From positions 11,012-75,011 of the forward strand of contig JAEZVO010000027.1 of NCBI GenBank assembly GCA_023443125.1: a DNA stretch of 64,000 bases, written 5' to 3'. Source of the stretch: Actinomycetes bacterium (GTDB lineage Bacteria; Actinomycetota; Actinomycetes; Propionibacteriales; Propionibacteriaceae). Made by a program: the position numbers and the translations under genes. Positions 19,177-26,949 of the stretch are shown in pieces. The notes beneath the pieces are model-generated. The model was not told where the DNA came from. It did no database searches and saw only the letters and a program-made list of their open reading frames with translations. Numbering within the stretch: the stretch's first letter is position 1; every line of letters begins with the position of its first letter.

Positions 19177-20082
19177 TTATGCACTGGGGAAGGTGGTGCG
19201 TCCTCCCAGCTTGTCGGCAAGATCATCGTCGATCCAATCCGCGACCTGACTGATAACGCCGAGCACCTGTCGCAGATGGGCCGGCACGAAAGGCCTAGCC
19301 AGCACGGATGCTTGGACGTAGACGCGATCTTTGTGCAGCGCGAAACGTCCGTAGCGCAGCTCCACATTGAGATCGTTGAGCACCTCGCAAGCGCGGGAGC
19401 GTCCGGACACGTCGTGCACCAGTGGGGAGAAGACGACGACCTCGCTCGCATCAGGGGTCGAGCGAAGGAAGATCATGGCGGAGCCCATGCGGATAGCGAC
19501 GTCGCCGTCGGGATCACGCATGGGTGGGTGCCCCAGGATCTGGCGGAGCTGCTCGTCGATGAGCCTGTCCAGGTCGGCGCGGTCTGCAGGCACGATCGCA
19601 ACGTCCTCCGGGCCCGCTGGCGGCCGAGGCTGGTCTTGCCAGCTCTCAGTGCCGCGAAGAATCTCCTGGAGATGGTCTGGTTCCAGGAAGACGGGGTGAA
19701 TGACGTCGAAAATATCCTGCAATGTGTTGGTAGTGAGCGCAGCGAGCGAGAGCGTGTCTTCCTGATCGCACGACGCGTGGTAGCTCGGGTGGTGTTCATC
19801 GGGCTCTTGCCACCCCAGCTGAAGCAACGTCGGCTTCTCCTCATCCGAGGGGCCGGGGTGCCCCGGTGCTGTGACTCCGCGGAGAATCACGGCGGTGATG
19901 TGCGGTCCGTCGGCGGAGAAGCGGATGGCTGGCACGTCGTCGTCGACCATTCCTCGCGCCACGGCGATAGTGAGGTCCGACGAGTCGTCCATCACGGAGA
20001 GCACCTCACCGAGGTTATTCGTGAACGACTCCCATGCGCCTGATGTGGCACCGTCGATGTCAAAGTCTTCGAGTTCCATCAT
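19177..20082 (-). CDS. YbjN/TY-chaperone-like protein, two domains
   Basis: 301-residue cytosolic protein without signal peptide or membrane segment. It appears to be built of two type III secretion chaperone (YbjN)-like alpha/beta domains. The C-terminal half shows the usual pattern of a buried strand (GSAMIFLRSTP, VVVFSPLVHDV), a helix with LNDLNVELRYGRFAL and a final helix. Such proteins are widespread in actinobacteria and poorly understood; a role in binding partner proteins is an inference from the fold. Start: the first of two adjacent ATG codons, with GGAAGG upstream. It is the first gene of the operon with the flavin-fold protein, the stress protein and hrpA. Confidence 0.7.
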   Translation of the reverse strand: MMELEDFDIDGATSGAWESFTNNLGEVLSVMDDSSDLTIAVARGMVDDDVPAIRFSADGPHITAVILRGVTAPGHPGPSDEEKPTLLQLGWQEPDEHHPSYHASCDQEDTLSLAALTTNTLQDIFDVIHPVFLEPDHLQEILRGTESWQDQPRPPAGPEDVAIVPADRADLDRLIDEQLRQILGHPPMRDPDGDVAIRMGSAMIFLRSTPDASEVVVFSPLVHDVSGRSRACEVLNDLNVELRYGRFALHKDRVYVQASVLARPFVPAHLRQVLGVISQVADWIDDDLADKLGGRTTFPSA

Positions 20083-20215
20083 TCAGCTACCTTCCTGCCC
20101 TCCAACCTAGCAGTGAGTCTCGTGGGGCTTTGGCGGCGCAACGATACAATTCGCGAGGTGCTACTGCCCGGCAGAGAAGGGGCGTGAGTTCACGAACGGA
20201 ATTGAGGTGAGACGC

Positions 20216-21343
20216 ATGGCCGAAGGCAAAGCCCGTTTGGGGCTGTTCGGACGAGGGAAGCGCAGTGCTGTTTCGCAGGCACCAAGCGAGGCTCGCGACG
20301 AGCAAGCCGCACGCAACCCGGCCGACTGCATCGTCGATGCAGGCATCTACGTCGACGGGCGACGCGTCGCCACCCCCACCACCTTCGACGAGGCCTTCCG
20401 CGCGCTGAATGACACTCAGGGCGGCTTCGCCTGGATCGGCCTCCACCGCCCCGGCGCACCTGCAATGGAGGCCCTCGCCCAACAGTTTGCATTGAATGAG
20501 CTTGCTGTGGAGGACACCATCGTCGCCCATCAGCGCCCCAAGTTGGAGCGGTACGAGGACACGCTGTTTCTGGTGCTTCGCGCTGCGCACTACGTCGATC
20601 GAAGCGAGTCGGTGGAGTTCGGCGAAATTCATGTATTCGTGGGTGAGCGCTTCGTCATCACCGTGCGCCACGCTGACACCCCCGACCTCAAGCCTGTACG
20701 CCAAGAGCTTGAGGCTAACCCGGACATCCTGCAGCAAGGGCCGGGCATCGTGCTGATGCGCCTGCTTGATGTGGTCGTCGATCAGTACATGCCCGTCGTA
20801 TACGGGATCGACAACGACATCGACGAGATCGATGCTCAGGTGTTCACCGGACACAGCGGCGTCTCGAAACGTATCTACCAACTCACTCGCGAGGTGATTG
20901 ATTTCCAGCGTGCAGTGCGTCCCGTCGGGGCCGTCATCACGACGCTGCGCCATGACTGCGTGTTCTACCGTGCCGACGACTCCATGCGCCAGCAACTGCG
21001 CGATATCGAAGACCACATCATGGCCGTCAATGAGCGCGTGGAATCCATGCGTGACGCACTCGTCGGGGTTCTCAACCTCCACTTAGCGCTGCAAGCCCAG
21101 GCGAGCAACGAGGAGATGGCCAAAATGAGCGAGGCGGCGTTGAAGCAAGGGGAAGATACCCGACGTATCGGCGCATGGGCGGGTGTGCTGTTCGTCCCCA
21201 CCCTCGTCACGGGTATCTACGGGATGAACTTCAGCAACATGCCTGAGTTGCACTGGGAAGCTGGCTACCCACTCTCCTTCGCTGTCATGGTTGTTGCAGC
21301 CTTGATCATGTGGGTCATTTTCAAGACCCAGAAGTGGCTCTAG
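20216..21343 (+). CDS. corA: CorA-family magnesium/cobalt transport protein
   Basis: 375-residue pentameric divalent-cation channel of the inner membrane. The cytoplasmic funnel domain covers about residues 1-310, with a long helix rich in Glu/Gln ([20 protein letters not shown]). Two C-terminal membrane segments follow (about 320-340 and 350-370). The selectivity motif YGMNF ends the first membrane helix, as required for CorA. Start: ATG at 20216 with GAGGTGAG just upstream; a GTG at 20207 is in frame but less likely. A possible -10 element TACAAT lies at 20145-20150 without a clear -35. The stop overlaps the ilvD stop tail to tail (CTAG). Confidence 0.92.
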   Translation: MAEGKARLGLFGRGKRSAVSQAPSEARDEQAARNPADCIVDAGIYVDGRRVATPTTFDEAFRALNDTQGGFAWIGLHRPGAPAMEALAQQFALNELAVEDTIVAHQRPKLERYEDTLFLVLRAAHYVDRSESVEFGEIHVFVGERFVITVRHADTPDLKPVRQELEANPDILQQGPGIVLMRLLDVVVDQYMPVVYGIDNDIDEIDAQVFTGHSGVSKRIYQLTREVIDFQRAVRPVGAVITTLRHDCVFYRADDSMRQQLRDIEDHIMAVNERVESMRDALVGVLNLHLALQAQASNEEMAKMSEAALKQGEDTRRIGAWAGVLFVPTLVTGIYGMNFSNMPELHWEAGYPLSFAVMVVAALIMWVIFKTQKWL

Positions 21344-23190
21344 CCGAACGCGTCGAAGCGCCGTGCTGCGCCCTTATCCGCGGATTGCGCCAGCGCACCG
21401 TAGATGCGCAGCGCGCGTGACACCTGGCGCTGCCGATGCTTCGGGCGCCAACCCGCTGCGTCGGCCCTGCGTCGTCGCTCCGCGAGCTCTTCGTCGTCAA
21501 CCTCGAGGTGAATGGTGCGATTGGGGATGGAGACGGTAATGCGGTCTCCGTCCTCGACGAGACCGATGGCGCCACCTGCCGCCGCCTCGGGTGACACGTG
21601 TCCGATCGACAGGCCCGACGAGCCGCCTGAGAAGCGTCCGTCAGTGATGAGCGCGCACTTCGGGCCGAGCCCCACGCCCTTGAGGTACGACGTCGGGTAC
21701 AGCATCTCTTGCATCCCCGGCCCACCGCGGGGACCCTCGTACCGCACGACGACGAAGTCGCCCTCCTTCACACGTCCGTGCAGGATGGCGTCTACCGCTT
21801 CCTGCTCACTCTCCGTGACAACGGCAGTGCCGCTGAACTCCCACTGTTCCTCCGGGACGCCCGCCGTCTTCACGATCGCGCCGTCCGGAGAAAGGTTGCC
21901 CTTCAGCACCGCGAGACCACCGTCGGCGGTGTATGCGTGCTCGACGCTGCGGATGCAGCCTTCCTTGGCGTCGGTGTCGAGTGATTCCCACCGGTTGTCG
22001 GTGGAGAAAGCCTCGGTGGTGCGCACTCCCCCGGGCGCGGCGTGGAACAGCTGGGTGGCCTCCGACGTCGCTTTTCCACCGCGAATGTCCCAGTCGTCGA
22101 GCCAGTGCTGGAGCGACTCGGCATGCACGGGCTTCACGCTGTGGTCGAGTTTGCCTGCCCTGTTGAGTTCGCCCAGCAGCGCGGGGATGCCACCGGCGCG
22201 GTGCACATCTTCCATGTGATAGCGCTCGGAGTTGGGCGCGACCTTCGCCAGGCACGGCACCTCGCGGCTGATCTCGTCGATGTCGTCAAGAGTGAAATCG
22301 ACGCCGGCTTCCTGCGCCGCTGCCAGCAGGTGCAGCACGGTGTTCGTCGAACCGCCCATGGCTACGTCGAGCTTCATGGCGTTGGCGAATGCGGCCTTGG
22401 TCGCCACCGACTTTGGCAGCACCGACTCGTCGTCGGCGTCGTAGTAGCGCTTCGCCAACTCGACGATCAACTCACCGGCTTGCTCAAAGAGCGCCTTGCG
22501 GGATGCGTGGGTGGCGAGCGTCGATCCGTTGCCCGGCAGCGCCAGACCGATGGCCTCGAGCAGGCAGTTCATGGAATTCGCGGTGAACATACCGGAACAC
22601 GAGCCACAGGTAGGACACGCATTCGCCTCCAGCTGGGCGAGCTCGTCGTCGGAGACAGCGTCGTTGACGGCAGCAGACATCGGATGGATGAGGTTCAGGT
22701 TGGAGGTGACCGTGCCGTCGTCCTTCGTCACGGCCTTGCCGGATTCCATCGGGCCGCCGGAGACGAATACCGTCGGCACGTTCAGCCGCAGCGCAGCGAG
22801 AAACATGCCCGGTGTGATCTTGTCACAGTTGGAGATACACACCAGCGCGTCCGCGCAGTGCGCGTTCACCATGTACTCAATGGAATCGGCGATGAGCTCC
22901 CGGCTGGGAAGCGAGTAAAGCATTCCACCGTGTCCCATGGCGATACCGTCATCGACCGCGATGGTGTTGAATTCTCGACCGATGCCGCCAGCAGCGCCGA
23001 TCGCGTCGCTGACGAGCTGGCCCATGTTGCGCAGGTGGACGTGGCCAGGCACGAACTGGGTGAACGAGTTCGCCACGGCGACGATGGGCTTACCGAAGTC
23101 TTCGGGTGCGACGCCCGTGGCGCGCCAAAGCGAGCGAGCCCCCGCCATGTTGCGGCCATGCGTGCTGGTTTTCGACCTCAGATCGGGCAC
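21340..23190 (-). CDS. ilvD: Dihydroxy-acid dehydratase
   Basis: Fourth step of valine/isoleucine synthesis: dehydrates 2,3-dihydroxy acids to 2-keto acids with an iron-sulfur cluster and Mg2+. 616 residues, the usual size. Cluster-ligand and active-site motifs are present: Cys in [12 protein letters not shown], Cys in [21 protein letters not shown]-type [18 protein letters not shown], and the C-terminal [11 protein letters not shown] with the catalytic Ser region. Start: GTG at 23190 with GAGGAG 5-6 bases upstream, giving the expected N-terminus [17 protein letters not shown]; the frame stays open to 23244. It is single in this window; no other ilv genes are near. Confidence 0.95.
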   Translation of the reverse strand: MPDLRSKTSTHGRNMAGARSLWRATGVAPEDFGKPIVAVANSFTQFVPGHVHLRNMGQLVSDAIGAAGGIGREFNTIAVDDGIAMGHGGMLYSLPSRELIADSIEYMVNAHCADALVCISNCDKITPGMFLAALRLNVPTVFVSGGPMESGKAVTKDDGTVTSNLNLIHPMSAAVNDAVSDDELAQLEANACPTCGSCSGMFTANSMNCLLEAIGLALPGNGSTLATHASRKALFEQAGELIVELAKRYYDADDESVLPKSVATKAAFANAMKLDVAMGGSTNTVLHLLAAAQEAGVDFTLDDIDEISREVPCLAKVAPNSERYHMEDVHRAGGIPALLGELNRAGKLDHSVKPVHAESLQHWLDDWDIRGGKATSEATQLFHAAPGGVRTTEAFSTDNRWESLDTDAKEGCIRSVEHAYTADGGLAVLKGNLSPDGAIVKTAGVPEEQWEFSGTAVVTESEQEAVDAILHGRVKEGDFVVVRYEGPRGGPGMQEMLYPTSYLKGVGLGPKCALITDGRFSGGSSGLSIGHVSPEAAAGGAIGLVEDGDRITVSIPNRTIHLEVDDEELAERRRRADAAGWRPKHRQRQVSRALRIYGALAQSADKGAARRFDAFG

Positions 23191-23274
23191 AGTTGCTCCT
23201 CGTGTGACGACGTGTTGCTGTGTGCCAGGGTAGTCGGAAGGCACCGCCTCGGGCAGGCGGTGCCCACATTCGGA

Positions 23275-24441
23275 CTAGTCGACGAGCGGATCGACGCTCT
23301 GGTCGACGTTGCGGAATCGCCCATCCTCGCGTGCTTCCAGATACTCGTTATCTGCGGCACTGACCACTTTTCGCGCGCGCTTGGCCGTCGTGGACTCCGG
23401 TTTGCTGTATCCGGCTTCCTTGTTCTCGTCGAGGACGCTCTTATATTCCTTGTTGGCGGCAGCGTACTCTCTGCTCGCCGCATCGGCGTAGTCGTCCGCT
23501 CGGTTACGGATGTTGTCAGCTACACCTTGGTCCGCATATCGGAGGTTAGGGTCCTGAGCAGTCGCGTAATCCCGATTCGCAGCCTTTTCATATTCGCGTG
23601 CTTTACTGAAATGCTCCGAGCCCGTGGCGTTCGACTTGTCCCAGCTCTTCGCGTGCTGGCTGGCCTGGTTCGCCCGGTTGCTTGCACTCGCGCTCATGCT
23701 CGCGAGTTTGTTACTCAGTTCGCCGAGCTTGCTGCTGAGTTTCGTCCCCTTGCCCGCCAGCTTCGAGCACTTGCTGAGTAGCTTGGCGAATATTCGGGAG
23801 ACTTTCGCGAACACGAGAGCAACCTTCGCAGCTGCCCACGACATGTAGGCAGCAACCGCCGTGCCAAGCGAGGGAACGGCCGCGAGGGCCGCCATAATTC
23901 CCTTACTCACCAACTCATTGATGAGGTCCTTCAGCACGGTGATGACGAGCTCTTTCGTTGCCGCAACCACGACGCCGAACGCGTAGGTCAGGTTCGCGAT
24001 GGCTTCGAAGGCCTTGGACAGCCCCTGCTGCGTGCGAATCACGAGTTCGGTGGCCGTCCGGAACGCGTCTCGCGCCATGCCCTCCCAGCTTTGCAGGGCC
24101 GGATTGACCGCGGCAACCAATGCGTTCGCTTGGTCAATGATGCCCTGCGAGGCCTGCTTGTACATATCGCCCTGCGCCCGGACCTCCTCGGGACTACCTG
24201 ACACCAGCTCGATACTCTGCTTCACCGGTGGCACATTGGCGATAATCCAGTTGTAGATGGGGTCGAGCAGATTGCCGACGATCCACTTCACCGGATCGAC
24301 GAATGCTCCCAGCAAATCAAGACCCGCACCTACCGGCGCAGTGATGTCACCGACAGACAGGTGCCCGTCGCCCCATTTTTCAGCAACGGAGGTGTACTCG
24401 CCGAAGAACGATTTTCCCCACGGGGCTGCAAGTTCAGTCAT
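23275..24441 (-). CDS. Large WXG100-like protein, putative type VII secretion substrate
   Basis: 388-residue protein, function unknown. An ESAT-6-like helical hairpin is suggested at about residues 60-150, with the hinge motif W-E-G in LQSWEGMARDAF (about residue 120). Then comes a hydrophobic Ala/Val-rich segment (about 150-215) that could insert into a membrane, a Ser/Lys-rich helix, and a highly charged C-terminal third with repeated Tyr-Ala-X-Ala/Asn units (YADAASREYAAANKEYKS). There is no signal peptide and no catalytic signature that I can name. Start: ATG at 24441 with AGGAGA upstream, one base after the stop of the small WXG100-like gene. The operon and the WXG motif point to export by a type VII system encoded elsewhere. 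Confidence 0.7.
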   Translation of the reverse strand: MTELAAPWGKSFFGEYTSVAEKWGDGHLSVGDITAPVGAGLDLLGAFVDPVKWIVGNLLDPIYNWIIANVPPVKQSIELVSGSPEEVRAQGDMYKQASQGIIDQANALVAAVNPALQSWEGMARDAFRTATELVIRTQQGLSKAFEAIANLTYAFGVVVAATKELVITVLKDLINELVSKGIMAALAAVPSLGTAVAAYMSWAAAKVALVFAKVSRIFAKLLSKCSKLAGKGTKLSSKLGELSNKLASMSASASNRANQASQHAKSWDKSNATGSEHFSKAREYEKAANRDYATAQDPNLRYADQGVADNIRNRADDYADAASREYAAANKEYKSVLDENKEAGYSKPESTTAKRARKVVSAADNEYLEAREDGRFRNVDQSVDPLVD

Positions 24442-24442
24442 C

Positions 24443-24754
24443 TCAGATCTCCTGGGTGAATTCGTGGCACGCGCGTGCGACTTCGTCTTCAAACTGGTCG
24501 TATATCTCGGCGGTTTCTCGAAGCATGCTGCCCATCACACGGTCAGACTGGGCGATGCCGGAAATCAGCCCTTGCGCGGCAACGTACGTCGCCTGGGCGA
24601 GCACATTTCCTACAATGCCTGACACGAGGATTCCGCACATCACCGGCGACGGTTGTGAGATGCCGCCTTTGAGCCCGTCGACACCATCCGCGACGGCGTC
24701 GATGCCGTCGGATGCGCTGCGAAGCGCATCGGTGTTCACCTTGAAATCCGTCAT
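24443..24754 (-). CDS. Small ESAT-6/WXG100-like protein
   Basis: 103-residue, all-helical small protein of WXG100 size. It starts MTDFKVNTDALRSASDGIDA, as ESX proteins do. The hinge has no Trp-X-Gly (the middle reads VMCGILVSGIVG), but near the C-terminus lies Y-D-Q-F-E, a match to the YxxxD/E export signal of type VII secretion substrates. It overlaps the YbaB-like gene by ATGA and precedes the large WXG100-like gene by one base, so the two WXG-like proteins could be a secreted pair. I do not see ESX core genes (eccC, eccD, mycP) in the window. Confidence 0.7.
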   Translation of the reverse strand: MTDFKVNTDALRSASDGIDAVADGVDGLKGGISQPSPVMCGILVSGIVGNVLAQATYVAAQGLISGIAQSDRVMGSMLRETAEIYDQFEDEVARACHEFTQEI

Positions 24755-25623
24755 CGTTGCTCTCCCATCGTGGTGATAGTTCTCACGTCAAAGTCGGCTA
24801 CGGAGGTGTCGGCGAGCAGGGAGCGAACCTCCGCGTCGGCCTGCGCAGTGGCTTCCTCCAGAGTTCGCAACACGTCAGCGGCGAGCTCCTCCGGGTTGCG
24901 ACTCGTCGCCCCTGTCCGAAACTCGATGCGCAGCACGTTGCCCCACGCTCCGACTGTGGCGCTCAGCTCATCGTTTCGCACCGTTGCCTGCACCGTGCGA
25001 AGTTGCTCGCCCGCCTGCGTAATGCGCTCAGCGGTTGCGGCGATGTCTCGCCGGATAGCTTCATCCAGGTCTTCGCCCGGCCCGACTTCCGGCAGCGACG
25101 GCACCTCGCCTTGGGCGGCTTTCTCGTGCAACGCGGCGAGGAGATCGTCGGCATCGAAGATCTCATCGAGGAGTCGGTCGAACTCTGGGTCTGGGGGCAG
25201 ATCGTCGACGGTAAACGTTCCCTGTTCGACGGGCTCGTCCGGCCCGTCTACAACGACGGCATCGGGTCCTCGTTGTTCTGTAATATCCGTGGGCACGGAG
25301 TCGAGCACCGCGCTGCGCACATCAGCATCGATGACCGACGATGCAGTGGCGCGATTGGCTCGCTCACTCGCCTCGCGAATGGCCTGCATGGTGAAGTTCG
25401 TCAGCGCGGCGATGCCTACCTGATCAGGTTCCTGAGCGAAGACGATCTTCCTTACGCTGCCTTCTGGAGCCAGTGTGACTTCCACTGGCCCTTTGCGTGC
25501 CCAGCCTTCAGCCTCCTCGAGTGCCGCCCTCTGGGTGTCAGCTGCCCGGCTCAGTGCTTGCGAGCGGCGCACGAGATCGCTGATGACTGCTTCAGCGTCG
25601 GAACCAGAGTGTTCGTAAACCAT
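24751..25623 (-). CDS. Double YbaB/EbfC-like protein
   Basis: 290 residues with two copies of a YbaB/EbfC-type fold, about residues 10-90 and 205-285, joined by an acidic, Pro-rich linker (about 110-170). Each copy has the pattern of a first helix, strands like VEVTLAPEGSVRKIVF and VGAWGNVLRIEF, and a long closing helix rich in Ala/Glu. In many actinobacteria such proteins accompany ESX/WXG100 genes (EspL-like) and may act as chaperones or nucleoid-type regulators. It is the first gene of the WXG100-like operon. Start: ATG at 25623; the upstream bases read TAGCGT-N6-ATG with no ribosome binding site, so the mRNA may be leaderless. Confidence 0.75.
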   Translation of the reverse strand: MVYEHSGSDAEAVISDLVRRSQALSRAADTQRAALEEAEGWARKGPVEVTLAPEGSVRKIVFAQEPDQVGIAALTNFTMQAIREASERANRATASSVIDADVRSAVLDSVPTDITEQRGPDAVVVDGPDEPVEQGTFTVDDLPPDPEFDRLLDEIFDADDLLAALHEKAAQGEVPSLPEVGPGEDLDEAIRRDIAATAERITQAGEQLRTVQATVRNDELSATVGAWGNVLRIEFRTGATSRNPEELAADVLRTLEEATAQADAEVRSLLADTSVADFDVRTITTMGEQR

Positions 25624-25629
25624 GCGACC

Positions 25630-25635
25630 ACGCTA
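25630..25635 (-). promoter_or_regulatory. Leaderless-type -10 element of the YbaB/WXG operon
   Basis: TAGCGT on the minus strand, 6 bases before the ATG at 25623. No -35 consensus is visible. Confidence 0.35.
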
Positions 25636-25796
25636 ATGCGAGCCTCGGTTCATTCGGTACGCATTTCAGGCCTTTGCGACGAACATGAGCCCAGGCACTC
25701 ATACGTTTTCACAGTGTGCAGCGGCGATCACGGTATGGTGGCGCGTTTCCCATATTGGGCGCGGGTTATGCTCGAGGTAGTAAGGAAGGACCAATC

Positions 25797-26273
25797 ATGA
25801 AGATTCAAGACAACGGCCCGAAACCCAATGCCTTCGACATCGAGACCGCGACTCGTGAGAACCGCAACTACCGCACCACCGCATGGACCGGCAAGTACCT
25901 CCAGGTGACGCTGATGTCCATCGAGCCAGGCTCCTCCATCGGCCTCGAAGTGCACCCGGAAACCGACCAGTTCCTCCGCCTCGACGCAGGCCAGGGACGC
26001 TGCGTGATGGGGCCGAGCGAAGACCAGCTCGATTTCCAGCAGGACGTCAGCGACGGCTGGTCGATTCAGGTGCCAGCCGGTGTGTGGCACGACGTGATCA
26101 ACACCGGCGATGAGCCCATGCAGGTGTACGCCGTCTACGCTCCTTCGCACCACGCGCAGGGCATCGTGCAGGAGACTGCGGAGCAGGCTGAGCGGGACGA
26201 AGAGTCTGGCAAGGACGTGCCTCCGGAGTGGACCGTCCAGCCCGGCAAGCAGGTTGCCGACGGCCACGCCTAG
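25797..26273 (+). CDS. Cupin-domain protein (mannose-6-phosphate isomerase-like)
   Basis: 158-residue single-domain cupin of unknown substrate. The metal-binding pattern is readable: first motif GSSIGLEVHPETDQFLRLDAG with His and Glu-type ligands, second motif VPAGVWHDVINTGDEPMQ with the closing His. The C-terminal 30 residues are a charged tail (AEQAERDEESGKDVPPEW). Start: ATG at 25797 with AAGGAAGGA upstream; the frame is open further upstream to 25716 without another site. It is monocistronic and followed within 12 bases by a strong hairpin. Proteins of this type are usually annotated as cupin domain-containing only. Confidence 0.85.
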   Translation: MKIQDNGPKPNAFDIETATRENRNYRTTAWTGKYLQVTLMSIEPGSSIGLEVHPETDQFLRLDAGQGRCVMGPSEDQLDFQQDVSDGWSIQVPAGVWHDVINTGDEPMQVYAVYAPSHHAQGIVQETAEQAERDEESGKDVPPEWTVQPGKQVADGHA

Positions 26274-26285
26274 GCCATTGGCGAT

Positions 26286-26323
26286 GCGTAGCCTGGTCGC
26301 GAGCAACCGCGATCAGGCTACGC
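26286..26323. terminator. Bidirectional terminator between the cupin and DUF2871 genes
   Basis: 16-bp stem with one G-U pair, arms 26286-26301 and 26308-26323, loop AGCAAC. The right arm covers the stop codon of the minus-strand DUF2871 gene. Confidence 0.85.
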
Positions 26324-26740
26324 GGTGTCGCGTGCGGGCAGCGCGCGGCTGAGGGCAACCATGAAGACGATGAGCCCTGCGGTGATCGCAATGTGCCCCA
26401 GGCCGGCGATCCCGGAGATCATCGCGTTGGATTCCTGGCCGAGTACGGTGAGGGAGCCGTGCCAGATCATCATTGAGGCAGTTATTACCACACCGGCGTT
26501 GTAGAGCCAGAAGAACCACGAGAACAGTTTCGGGCTCCGAGAGATGCTGAACACCTTCTCCAGCGCAAGCACAATGAGCGTGGTCATGAAACCGAGCGCC
26601 AGCAGGTGTGTGTGGGCGACGCCGAGTTGCGTGAACTCCCCTTCCGGAAAGTCGTTCATTTTGGTGAATTCGCGATAGAAGAGCCCTGCGAGAAGACCAG
26701 CCGCCAGATAGCAACATGAGGCGGTGAACAGTCGTTTCAT
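26318..26740 (-). CDS. DUF2871 family membrane protein
   Basis: 140-residue integral membrane protein, four predicted helices (about 5-22, 42-62, 75-95, 108-130). The family's invariant stretches are easy to see: LFYREFTKMNDFPEGEFTQLG, HTHLLALGF with two His residues on the edge of helix 2, WHGSLTVLG and GLGHI. The conserved His residues suggest metal or haem contact, but the function of DUF2871 is not known. Start: ATG at 26740 with GGAAAGGA 11 bases upstream. It stands alone between the cupin and the ABC-F gene. Confidence 0.85.
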   Translation of the reverse strand: MKRLFTASCCYLAAGLLAGLFYREFTKMNDFPEGEFTQLGVAHTHLLALGFMTTLIVLALEKVFSISRSPKLFSWFFWLYNAGVVITASMMIWHGSLTVLGQESNAMISGIAGLGHIAITAGLIVFMVALSRALPARDTA

Positions 26741-26831
26741 GGCTGAGATGTCCTTTCCAAGGCTGCGTCGTTGGAGTGGTTGAGCGGCATGCGCAGCTCA
26801 CTACCCATGCTAGGCCAACTTGCGTATGACT

Positions 26832-26909
26832 ATGCGCTTCACATCTGGCGTTCTCTTCTCGCCAGGGGATGCTGCGGTATCTGATAGCCTGAATCTTATG
26901 TTACTTTGA
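26832..26909 (+). CDS. Possible 25-codon leader peptide upstream of the ABC-F gene
   Basis: A short frame from ATG 26832 to TGA 26909 lies 40 bases before the ABC-F start. It begins MRFTSGVLFSPGDAAV and contains a small inverted repeat TGGCG...CGCCA (26846-26864). Resistance ABC-F genes are often controlled by ribosome stalling on such leaders. It has no visible ribosome binding site, so this remains a candidate only. Confidence 0.2.
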   Translation: MRFTSGVLFSPGDAAVSDSLNLMLL

Positions 26910-26949
26910 AACCTGTCGTTATTGCCCACCCAACGCACGAGGTTTCCGC

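Noticed and set aside
20087..21082. 331-codon minus-strand frame opposite corA
   Set aside because: Antisense to the corA coding region with its GMN motif; low-complexity shadow composition.
22042..23781. 579-codon plus-strand frame opposite ilvD
   Set aside because: Antisense to ilvD and the neighbouring gene, composition rich in Arg/His/Val as expected for a shadow frame.
24757..25800. 347-codon plus-strand frame opposite the YbaB-like gene
   Set aside because: The minus-strand gene has tight operon joints and family-like strands; the plus-strand frame has none.
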